The position numbers and the translations under genes were made by a program. The notes under the pieces were generated by a model. The model did not search any database. It saw only the letters and a list, made by a program, of their open reading frames with translations, and was not told where the DNA came from. DNA of 64,000 nt from an uncultured Thermogutta sp. (GTDB taxonomy: Bacteria; Planctomycetota; Planctomycetia; Pirellulales; Thermoguttaceae). This document shows, piece after piece, positions 55,558-63,698 of this stretch. The number at the start of each line of letters is the position of its first letter. The stretch's first letter is position 1. The stretch spans positions 42,569-106,568 of the forward strand of contig CAKZMM010000110.1 in NCBI GenBank assembly GCA_937128505.1. Direction: 5' to 3'.

Positions 55558-56085
55558 CTACTTCGCAGGGATGCCGTGATATTCCTCGGGCATCTGGTAA
55601 TCCTTTCTCAGAGGATGCCCAACCCAATCCTCCGGACAAAGGATCCGCCTCAAATCCGGATGCCCCACGAAACGAATCCCCATCAAATCGAAGACTTCCC
55701 TTTCGTGCCAAATGGCCCCCCGCCAAATGTTGGTGAGTGTTGGCACCTCGGGAAGTTGACCGGCTTGACTATCTTTCCAACGGGGGAGCCTTACTTTCAA
55801 AACCAGCCGGTGTCGGTGCGACAGACTGCTCAGGTGATACAACAACTCTACGCGTGGTTCGCCCAACGCCGCCGCTTTCTTCGGGTCGGTGTGAAAATAG
55901 TCCACTCCGGAAATACAGTTCAGCATCTCAAACTTCAAATCCGGCTGATCTCGCAAGAAGCAAGCGATCTCCGGCAAAGCTGCCGGCTGAACTTCAATCC
56001 AAGCGTCCACAACCTCCGTATTGATCCCCACAATTTTCTCGCCGAACTGTGCCAGCAATATTTCGTAAATCTGTTGCAGACTCAT
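55558..56085 (-). CDS. nuoC: NADH-quinone oxidoreductase subunit C
   Basis: 30-kDa subunit of the peripheral arm, 175 aa, a compact but normal form. The complex I 30-kDa signature is present: WHEREVFDLMGIRFVGHPDL followed by RRILCPEDWVGHPLRKDYQMP (key GHPLRKDYQ). It links NuoD to NuoI and NuoB. ATG 56085; 250 bases separate it from nuoA, where nuoB would normally be. Confidence 0.94.
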   Translation of the reverse strand: MSLQQIYEILLAQFGEKIVGINTEVVDAWIEVQPAALPEIACFLRDQPDLKFEMLNCISGVDYFHTDPKKAAALGEPRVELLYHLSSLSHRHRLVLKVRLPRWKDSQAGQLPEVPTLTNIWRGAIWHEREVFDLMGIRFVGHPDLRRILCPEDWVGHPLRKDYQMPEEYHGIPAK

Positions 56086-56335
56086 CTCTTGTCGTTATAT
56101 CTTCAGGAGTGATCCAAGCTTGCGCCCTGAACACATTATGCCGACTCTCGATCCTCTCGATTTGATCTCCTCCAACCGATTCGATCGAATGACCCTCTTT
56201 GATTCAATGAACCTCTTCTAGTCGACTTGATTTCAAAAAAGCTTTTCGGGCGTGCCTTCAACTTCTTCGAATACTCCTGCGGTCCCGCTTGGCTATTGGC
56301 TATTGGGGAATTTAACGCCCTCGAGAGCACACCTT

Positions 56336-57184
56336 TTACAACTCAGGGCATGTATCGGAATTCACTGCAAATCCCGCGTTTGTTGGCGTACCCGCCCCCA
56401 AATCAGCTTCCTGAGTGACCGCCTGATGTCGTGCCGCAGACTGGTTCCGCCGTCGCCATTCGGCCGATCGCACCCAATCCAAGTCTCCCATCGACCACAA
56501 ATAGGCGAAACCGATTAATAGCACTCCGAAGAATATTGCTATTTCTAGTGCAATCACCCACCCCAAACGTTGCATCGCTTGAGCGAAGCCTAAAAGGCGA
56601 TCCGGATCCTCCGGCAGCTCAGGCACCGAGGACGCCCCCAATAATTCCTGAAGCTTCCCCCTTCCTGCCTCAAGTAGACTCGATTTTTGAGTTGCGCCAG
56701 CCCGCTGCGCAGGAGAGGCTATTTGCTGAGCTTCTGCACCGTGATGCGGCTCCGATATCAAAGAAAGCGGCCCTGAACTTGCGACCACTGAGGGGCGATC
56801 GTCCAGACCGTTATCGCGGCGGATCGGGTCCTCCACTCCCGGCGTAGCGGAATTAACCGCAGTTTGAACGATTTTGTTTTCGGCTGCTGCCCGGCTCCAA
56901 AGCCCTGCAAGCTGGGTCGCTTTACCAAACACAACTGCCGGCGGAAAGAAAAACATAATTTCGACGTCGAAGATAATAAACAATAGTGCGGCTACGTAGA
57001 ATCGGATGTCATATTGGACTTGCGTACTTCCGATCGCCGGTTCGCCGCATTCGTAAGGGCGGAGTTTTTCGGGGGTCGGATTGTAAGGCCGCAGGAATCG
57101 ACCCAGGAGCAAGGCAGCGAAAATTGCCAGAACTCCCACTGTCACAAATAAGATCAAGCTTTCGACGAACGCAACAGGGTTCAT
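56336..57184 (-). CDS. nuoA: NADH-quinone oxidoreductase subunit A, with insert between helices 2 and 3
   Basis: Three-helix membrane subunit of complex I, 282 aa against the usual 115-150. Helix 1 is at about 7-29 and helix 2 at 61-82, with the conserved PYECGEPAIGSTQVQYDIRFY and FDVEIMFFFPPAV between and in it; helix 3 is at about 208-230 (VIALEIAIFFGVLLIGFAYL), followed by GDLDWV. The stretch from about 92 to 203 is an extra hydrophilic loop of about 110 residues, plus a 40-residue extra C-terminal tail. The core residues remain intact. ATG 57184. Confidence 0.92.
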   Translation of the reverse strand: MNPVAFVESLILFVTVGVLAIFAALLLGRFLRPYNPTPEKLRPYECGEPAIGSTQVQYDIRFYVAALLFIIFDVEIMFFFPPAVVFGKATQLAGLWSRAAAENKIVQTAVNSATPGVEDPIRRDNGLDDRPSVVASSGPLSLISEPHHGAEAQQIASPAQRAGATQKSSLLEAGRGKLQELLGASSVPELPEDPDRLLGFAQAMQRLGWVIALEIAIFFGVLLIGFAYLWSMGDLDWVRSAEWRRRNQSAARHQAVTQEADLGAGTPTNAGFAVNSDTCPEL

Positions 57185-57514
57185 GGGCTATTGTTCAAAC
57201 ACCAGGATCTCTTCAGTCTTATCCTTGCGGCCATACTCTGACTTGAGTTTGCGACTTAGGGTTGCGGCCGAACTCCTAACGTCATTCGGTTCACAATAGT
57301 CGGCGGAGGGCCCTCCGCAAGATTCCGAAGGATTCGGATTTGGGTATCACCCAATCACAGGCCGAGTATCGGGGAATTTTAAGAGCTTTTCCGCTCATTG
57401 CCAACTCGTTAGCGGGTTTTGGGGCCGAAAGCGCCCAAGACACCTCGGCGGTCATTTAAGCCCCCTAGGAAGTCCACATGATTGGCTGTCCATCACGCCA
57501 AAAACCTAAAGGAA

Positions 57515-57564
57515 TCTGCGTCCCGGTTAGCTTAAGAATTCTGCGTCCCGGTTAGCTTAAGAAT
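57515..57564. repeat. exact 25-bp tandem duplication
   Basis: 57515-57539 and 57540-57564 are identical (starting TCTGCGTCCCGG, ending CTTAAGAAT), with no spacer. Confidence 0.95.
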
Positions 57565-58277
57565 ACAGCCTCAAAAAGCTAAGCAAAAAAGTTTTGAACC
57601 ATCCACGGGGGCCTGCCCGAATCGGCTGGGAACCAGCGCAGACGGGGCGCGTTAGCCGACCACCGATACCCCCCAAACCCGATTTGCCCGCCGGTTAACC
57701 AGCTCTTTTCCTCTCCGCGGCTTCCAACCGAATGCCTTTCCTCCGATTACAGCATGGATAGATCTTACATTAACGGCGTAGATGTCTTGCCCCTTAGAAA
57801 TGCGGTTCCACGGTATCACAACGGTAAAGCAGGACAAAGTGCGAAGATGAGTGTGGAGTTTAGCAAGGCGAAAGAAGGCGCGAGGCGACGTACCCGCAAA
57901 CACAGTGATAACTTTGAAAAAAACGATGGCGATAACTCTAGGAAAAAAGTTGGTACAGCAACACCCGCTAACCCTAGGCTGAAGCAAGGGGCCATAAAGG
58001 AACGGCATCAACTACATGTAGGAAGGGCATCAATTAGCAAAAACCCGGCGCCAATCCTTGGATCGAAGCCGTGAAACAGGAATAACAAACTCCCAAAAAG
58101 CAAGTATTTTTAGGCAAAACTTTCTATTTGGTCCCCGATTTCGAAGGTTGATTGCAAACCGGCAGCCTGTTCCACCCAGCCGGCTGCATCCGGCCGCTCA
58201 AAGCTCTTCAGCGAGGCAACTTGGTGAGCAATTCAGGGATAAAAACCTCGACCAAGTGAGCCCCATTTCACGCTTTG

Positions 58278-58315
58278 GCCGAAAAGCACTATTTTCGCCG
58301 AAAAGCACTATTTTC
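58278..58315. repeat. exact 19-bp tandem duplication
   Basis: GCCGAAAAGCACTATTTTC occurs twice head to tail (58278-58296, 58297-58315). Confidence 0.95.
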
Positions 58316-58538
58316 AATTTCCCTTCGACCCATGCCCCATCGCCAAAACACTCGACAGAACACGAGCGCATGAATGAGACCGGGATTAACGCGGCGTAAA
58401 CATCCGTTCAACCTAGCAAAAAGTGCCAACTCAGATGAGGGAGTATTGATGCGTGTGAAGGGAAGCCGCCACCATGCAGAAGTCGCAGAAAATTGAAGAA
58501 GCAGAAAACTGAAGAAAACGAATTGTAGATATGGTATC

Positions 58539-59066
58539 TTATGAGCGAGATTGCAGCACCGCAAGCGGCCTCGCCGTTGTATGCACCGAGAACTCGGCCG
58601 GATTTTTGATGGGAATCCGCCCGCGAAAACCCGCATCCGCGGGATGCCAAAACATCACCGCCGGTTCGTCCAGATGCCAACAAAGGTAGACTAGCTGACC
58701 GGCCCGACTCGCAGGAAAGTCGATTATCCCCAGGGTCACACTTCGCGGAATAACCCCAAACTTTTCCCGCAGGGAAATCACCTCTTTGGTCAGCTCACTC
58801 CATTCTTCCTCCAAAAGGGCCCGGGCGCTGAGCAATTCCTCTAGATATGGATCCCGGCGCGGCCTAGAGCAGCATGCATGATCAGCGATGAGCTTCTTGA
58901 GCCGCTCACGGCGATCCGCGAGCTCACCAGCAGCCTGGACGACCCGGGACAAAATGGGCCGCAAAACACGGAGCAACTCGTTTGCCTCTTCCACCGTAAA
59001 TGTTCGCGGTGCTGGCTGACAGGAACAGTCGTGGTCCGATTTACCAGACGAATCGCTCGCGGTCAC
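58539..59066 (-). CDS. DUF2203 family protein coupled to nuoI
   Basis: 175 aa. Starts with a Ser/Cys-rich stretch, then the DUF2203 pattern: FTVEEANELLRVLRPIL, a helical middle (RRERLKKLIAD, ALLEEEWSELTKEVISLRE), and the conserved end VTLGIIDFPASRAGQLVYLCWHL and WHPADAGFRGRIPI. The usual function is unknown. The start GTG 59066 overlaps the nuoI stop as GTGA, so the two are coupled. Two extra Cys pairs (CSC near 14-16, CC near 65-66) are not part of the family and could bind metal. Confidence 0.85.
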   Translation of the reverse strand: MTASDSSGKSDHDCSCQPAPRTFTVEEANELLRVLRPILSRVVQAAGELADRRERLKKLIADHACCSRPRRDPYLEELLSARALLEEEWSELTKEVISLREKFGVIPRSVTLGIIDFPASRAGQLVYLCWHLDEPAVMFWHPADAGFRGRIPIKNPAEFSVHTTARPLAVLQSRS

Positions 59067-59590
59067 AGGCTAGGCCCTTCATCCACAGGTTGAGTCACTA
59101 GTTTCGATAAAGCCACGGCCGTCGGGTTCAAGGTACCCCAACCCCAAGCAATCTCGAGCGGCAACCGCGCAAAATCCACGATACAGCCGCTCCGGCTATA
59201 ACAGCTTAGATCGTATGTTTGCCCCATGAATATACAGTCAACCGGACAATTCTCCGTACAAAATCCACAGAACATGCACTTCGTGTAATCGATGATGAAA
59301 CTGGTTACCCGGAAACCCTTCCTCCCCGGAACTTTTTCCTTCTCGATATAAATGCAATTGATCGGACAATCCCGGGCACAACGATTACACGCGATGCAAC
59401 TGGTTAAATCGAAACGGTGAAAGCCCCGATATCGAGGCGATATGACGACCGGTAATTCCGGAAATTCGTATTTCTCCGTGAAAGTGCGTCGCGCTGGATG
59501 ATACGTTTGAAACCAGGATCTCAGGGTGACCCAAAGAGCCTTCAAAACAGTCGTAATTGCGAAAACTACATTACGAACCCAGATTAGCAT
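59063..59590 (-). CDS. nuoI: NADH-quinone oxidoreductase subunit I
   Basis: 23-kDa subunit of complex I, 175 aa. Two [4Fe-4S] ferredoxin motifs: CIACNRCARDCPINCIYI and CMFCGFCTENCPVDCIFM, carrying clusters N6a and N6b that feed N2. It lies at the front of the cluster, about 1.9 kb before nuoA, instead of between nuoH and nuoJ. ATG 59590. Confidence 0.95.
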   Translation of the reverse strand: MLIWVRNVVFAITTVLKALWVTLRSWFQTYHPARRTFTEKYEFPELPVVISPRYRGFHRFDLTSCIACNRCARDCPINCIYIEKEKVPGRKGFRVTSFIIDYTKCMFCGFCTENCPVDCIFMGQTYDLSCYSRSGCIVDFARLPLEIAWGWGTLNPTAVALSKLVTQPVDEGPSL

Positions 59591-61287
59591 CGAACGAAAA
59601 AGCCTTTTGCAAAAAACTTACCAAATCGATTTTCCACAGGTCGGAAACCGCAATAGATCTCCTGACCACCGCTCGCCGATCGCTTTTGCCGCAGCCTCGC
59701 CGGAACTTAACCAACCTTTATCGGCATTCGCCCGGTCAATTGATGACGTTTCTTATAAACTTCTTCTTGCGAGCTTATCTCACAAATCAAGCACGCTGCT
59801 AATAGCTTCAAATTACCAAGCTTTAGTTAAGACACCTCCCGATTCATACCCCGGGTGCCGGCTTTCTGGTGTCCGCGGTCCTTAATTTCCATGACTACGT
59901 GTTTTGTATTACTTGCTCTTTAATCCTAACGATCTGAGTACCTCTTGAACACAAAAGTTTCCAGCCGCGACTGCCTCAGCGCGCCTGTCGACGGTCGATT
60001 TAGTTTAAAAAGCTTCGGGCCGGAATCGCCCGAGTCAGGACCAACTTCCCATTCACTATCTTCAGGCTACTATTGCCTTTAGTATTATACGCCCGGCAGT
60101 TTTCAGGCTAGATATAACCTTTCCTTCGCAAACCGACGATAGACGAAGAACCCGCCCCGAGCATTAAATCATCAATCCTTGATCATTAAAGTAACTCAAT
60201 TTTGGAAATTCTAGACCGCTCGACCATTTTCCCCTTCGACTGCGATTTAAGGCTGGGATTGCCAGACCTCTAGCCCGGTCGCTTAACATATCCTTCTTTT
60301 TCCACCGATAAGTCGGACGCGGTCGATGGCACTCGGCGGTCGGAATACCGGTGCGATACTCACTTTGAAAGCCGGATGGTTCCAACAAATAAGCCGTTCC
60401 CTCTTACGTATAGCCTCTATAAACACCCTATGTCTTGCCCCTAAAAAACCGTAAAGCTATTCGCTTTCGCCCCTCCACTGATATGACGCCTGACCTCTGC
60501 CCGCGTTACCTCTGCCCTCGGCAACCTGTCTCAGTAGGCTCCCGCGCATCCATACATTCGCATAGAGGTCGCAAACGAGCTCCCCCGGCGAACCTCCTAA
60601 TCAGCTCTCAAAAGTCGACGACGAAGCAGCAAAAATAAAAGCAAATTGTCTAGCTATGTGTAATCTGACAGTACAAGATGTCTGACCCCACAAAAACTGG
60701 ATCCTTAGCAAATGGCTAGAATAGAACCTCCGGTTAGCTAAAAACTAAAAAATTGAAAAGCATGCTTCTGAATGACCTGTTGATCTATTCTGGCCTTGTG
60801 CAAATGCGGTTTCACCCCGCCAAAAGGGCTGACCAGCTTAAAAGTCATTAATTGACAACACTCGCTTTCCGAACGAGTGTCCCGGGCAACTCCGCGCTTT
60901 TAATTGTACGGGTTTTTGAAGAAAGGATAGCCCGGGCTACGCCCCTTGGGGGCTCCTGGCTCTCGTGCCCGGCAATGGGGGAGCCGTGCTGTATGGGACG
61001 ATGAGGAAATCTACCTCCCTTAGCACCTGGAGGCGTTGGCCACTGTCTTCGAAGCGGGCATCCTGTGGTCGCTTCCGGCAGAAGTCTCGATCGACCCCCA
61101 CACGCACTGGGAAGGTAAGCCGATCGGCGGGCTATTCCGCGGCTATTGCGGCTCCGCGCGGGCCGGTGCGGCCTCTGGTGCGGTCAATGGCAGCATGGGT
61201 TTTGAGGCTTCCTTCCCGACCACTAGCGCAGCTTAGCGGCCTCGCTCTGCGGGGGTCTGCCCCGGGCCGTTTTGGGGTGCTGTCGCC
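59591..61287. other. 1.7-kb gap with decayed coding traces
   Basis: No intact gene. From about 60970 to 61236 a plus-strand frame reads protein-like text (DDEEIYLP, stop, HLEALATVFEAGILW, then SIDPHTHWEGKPIGGLF) broken by a TAG, as in a decayed gene. A stable hairpin ACACTCG/CGAGTGT lies at 60858-60880. The nuoI promoter must lie near 59600-59900 but is not clear. Confidence 0.45.
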
Positions 61288-61539
61288 TCAAGCGAGCGGT
61301 AAGGGATCGTCGCAACGGGTGATCCGATCATGGACCTCCACCAATTTTCTTGCATCGCCTTTTGGACTACCGCTGCCGATCGGTTCGAGAAAGCGGCAAG
61401 TCGCATATTGCGATGAAGCTCGTTCATAATCCTCTAACCACTCGGAAAATTTCGCCCGTAACTTTGCGTCCAATCGAGGGTACTGGTCCCGGCGCAATCG
61501 AACTGTTACACCTCCACGGCTTCGGTGTAAGGCGCGCAC
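61288..61539 (-). CDS. small hypothetical protein
   Basis: Up to 83 aa, beginning at GTG 61539; the natural start may be further in, near VTVRLRRDQ, where GGAGG stands shortly before. The text is compositionally protein-like: YPRLDAKLRAKFSEWLEDYE, then ATCRFLEPIGSGSPKGDARK and HDRITRCDDPLPLA. I do not recognise the family. It lies in a region with other decayed genes and could be a remnant. Confidence 0.4.
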   Translation of the reverse strand: MRALHRSRGGVTVRLRRDQYPRLDAKLRAKFSEWLEDYERASSQYATCRFLEPIGSGSPKGDARKLVEVHDRITRCDDPLPLA

Positions 61540-61826
61540 GAAAACCGCGCTGAGCGGAACAAAGACGCGTATAGGCGGGGTCGGTGCCGGTAGCTCGCAT
61601 CAGATCCTGAACGTCTCATGCTGTCGGATCGAATTCGCGGTCAATGGCTATCGCTCTTGGCCTAGATGCCGTCCGGTAGAGTCGAAAGGTAGCGCGACCA
61701 TAATCACGTAGCGCATTCCGGCCCGATGAGTGCTAGGCTGCAAGCTTGCAGTCTACAGGTGATACGCTTATCATCCTATAAACAAGTTAGGCTTGTCAGA
61801 AAATCGCAAAACCTACCTTCGCCTCG

Positions 61827-62313
61827 GTGACAGAAATTCCATGTAGCTGTCTCTTTTTGGAGCAGCAAGCGAGCGAGCTCGATACACCGATCGTTTTAAA
61901 TCGGGAACGGAACGAGTACCTCATCGAGCATGAGTCTAAGGGCCGGGGAAAAGGCTCAATAATGATCTAAATAATGATCTATCACCGTCCGTTTTGTGGT
62001 GGTGCAGCGACGGAATCCCAAAGAGACAGATTGTTTGCTGTTATACCCCGGGAAGAGGAAGAGCATCTTTATGGGCTCTTCGAAGACTCTAAAACCATTG
62101 AACACGTTTTGGCAAACTTCGGACCACCGGACCAAGATCACGCGCGGGGTTGGGATTCAAGCACTTAAAAAAGACAACCATGCGCCAACTTCAGAGAGAT
62201 TCAGAACTCTCGTTTATTCGACACTCTCAGACGTCGCGGATGTGCATGTAACTGATTACAACAAGGACCGCGTACACATTATGTTGCTGGGAATGTTTCA
62301 TGGATGTTGGTAA
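61827..62313 (+). pseudogene. broken gene resembling an integron-cassette hypothetical protein
   Basis: Read from GTG 61827, the frame gives MTEIPCSCLFLEQQ ... ERNEYLIEHES ... GSIMI and meets a TAA at 61968-61970. The stop was created by an exact 12-bp tandem duplication (AATAATGATCTA at 61958-61969 and 61970-61981). The same frame continues as IYHRPFCGG ... RDRLFAVIPREEEEHLY ... NFGPPDQD up to 62168, then a frame change leads into SERFRTLVYSTLSDVADVHV. This order matches a hypothetical family with an IYHCPFCGG motif; here the first Cys of CPFC is Arg. So it has at least one premature stop, one frameshift and a lost Cys. Function unknown. Confidence 0.6.
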
Positions 62314-62332
62314 GCTGTAAACAACAAACGGA

Positions 62333-62391
62333 GCCTAACCCCCGATTTCAGGCGATGTCGGCGCTAACGCGCCTGAACCAGAACGTTCGCG
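62333..62391. other. attC-like recombination site remnant
   Basis: Starts with GCCTAAC (62333-62339), which fits the RYYYAAC attC box. A perfect 8-bp pair TTCAGGCG (62347-62354) / CGCCTGAA (62370-62377) stands 7 bases in. 7 bases after it, GTTCGCG (62385-62391) takes the place of the GTTRRRY box but deviates. A GTTAGGC, the exact complement of the first box, lies at 61786-61792, the other side of the broken gene. The layout is that of a mobile-integron cassette; no integrase gene is in the window. Confidence 0.35.
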
Positions 62392-62427
62392 AACAAAGCG
62401 TCTTCTACGCGTTTAAGGAGGCCAACC

Positions 62428-63363
62428 ATGCAAACAAAAATAATCACCGGTCTCATCGTGACGTTCGGTATCATTCTGACCTGCCCGGCCGAACAAATAG
62501 CGCATCGGCACACCAGGAGCGATTTGATTTTCTACGATGACTTCGAGTATGACGTGCCACGGTCGGGCACAAGTGCGGAGGTCGCCTTCAGAGCCCATGG
62601 ATGGTCTGATGTCAAAGCCAACAACTCCTATTATCGCCGTGGTTCAGGATACCTGTATACGAAGGTTGATCCGGTTCGCAAATCGCGCGTGCTGGTCATG
62701 GAGAGTGTTCTGTCGCAGGCACCGATTCCTGAGGGGTTCAGAACAGCGCAGACCGATTACTATCTCAAATTGGGAGGGGAGCGGGCGCCACTGACGACGA
62801 TTCCCGCAAACGTGTGGATTCAATTCTGGACCTACGCAACTCCCGAAAGTCGTTTTGGCTGGAGAAGCAAGACGATTTATCCTTGCCGCGGGCCGTATCC
62901 ATGCTCGAGGCGTGACGGGAGTTTTGGATGGTTGTTTGTGTGGGGATCTGGCGGCTATGAGACGGAGCCCGCGCCGCCTGGCGGAAGATTCCTCGGCCTG
63001 ACAGGGGAGCACATCGACTATAGGGAGTGTTCGGAGTATCCAACAAACAGAGAGAAGCTTTTTCAAAACTTGAAAAAGGCTCCCTTGCTTGCGGGGCGCT
63101 GGTATCAAGTCAAGCTGCACATCGATGTCTCCAAGGAACAAGGCGTCTATGAGGCGTGGATTCGCGAAAAGCAGTATGCCACCTGGACGAAAGTGGCGGA
63201 ATGGATCGGGGGAGTGACGAAAGGCTTCTTTTGGCCGATACCGGCTCAGGAACGGGTCGGTTTCCGTGTTCTTGCGATGCCGACCACCGTGAATGGAACT
63301 GAGGATTCCATCGTCTATATAGATGACTTTGCGATCGCGAAGACCGAGGAGGCCCTTCCCTGA
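62428..63363 (+). CDS. secreted jelly-roll (concanavalin-like) protein
   Basis: 311 aa from ATG 62428, with a perfect AAGGAGG at 6 bases. A signal peptide (IITGLIVTFGIILTCPAEQ) is followed by DLIFYDDFEYD, the typical start of a polysaccharide-lyase or laminin-G-like beta sandwich, and closes with IVYIDDFAIAKTEE, the matching last strand. Middle strands include NVWIQFWTYATPESRFGW, FGWLFVWGSGG and GRWYQVKLHIDVSKEQGVYEAW (key RWYQVKLHIDV). Several Cys residues suggest disulfides. It resembles the lyase-like lipoprotein at 40.6-41.8 kb in fold only. Substrate unknown. Confidence 0.75.
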   Translation: MQTKIITGLIVTFGIILTCPAEQIAHRHTRSDLIFYDDFEYDVPRSGTSAEVAFRAHGWSDVKANNSYYRRGSGYLYTKVDPVRKSRVLVMESVLSQAPIPEGFRTAQTDYYLKLGGERAPLTTIPANVWIQFWTYATPESRFGWRSKTIYPCRGPYPCSRRDGSFGWLFVWGSGGYETEPAPPGGRFLGLTGEHIDYRECSEYPTNREKLFQNLKKAPLLAGRWYQVKLHIDVSKEQGVYEAWIREKQYATWTKVAEWIGGVTKGFFWPIPAQERVGFRVLAMPTTVNGTEDSIVYIDDFAIAKTEEALP

Positions 63364-63698
63364 CTCATCGCAGGAAAAGGCGACATTGGAAGTTTCCAGC
63401 TCTGCCGAACCAGACGCTCCAGCCGACCGGGGCCGCAGTGCGGCTTTCCGAGATTTGTGGTCCAGCCCCTGGCCCCGGCCGATACGAGCTGGTGACGAAA
63501 TGCCCTTCTGACTGGCCGGGAGTCTGAGAATCGCAAGGCATTTTCTGACATAGCGAACAACAGAACAAGGGGGGAGGTTGCTCGCGCGTCTCGCTGTACG
63601 GCCGGTCAAATCGTGCTTATGCGGAGAGTGGTTCCGGTAGGGTCGCTCCAAGGGACTTGCTTGACTCGCCCCTGAAGTATTGGAGAAGGAGGGGCACA
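63364..63698. other. gap before the EF-hand gene
   Basis: 335 bases without a supported gene or clear regulatory site. Confidence 0.45.

Larger units (their letters stand above)
57185..58538. other. 1.35-kb gap splitting the nuo cluster
   Basis: No supported gene on either strand; in particular no frame with the NuoB cysteines. It holds the exact 25-bp and 19-bp tandem duplications listed separately. It separates nuoI-DUF2203 from nuoA, so an extra promoter for nuoA is likely. Confidence 0.6.

Noticed and set aside
57652..58074. Opposing small open frames as a candidate nuoB
   Set aside because: Neither contains the conserved NuoB cysteines or its length; text is not protein-like.
60965..61429. 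154-aa plus-strand open frame
   Set aside because: Arg/Ser/Pro-rich text typical of an out-of-frame reading; a neighbouring frame reads more protein-like but has a stop.
61738..61751. Perfect 14-bp palindrome CTGCAAGCTTGCAG
   Set aside because: A single short palindrome without neighbouring context; could be chance.
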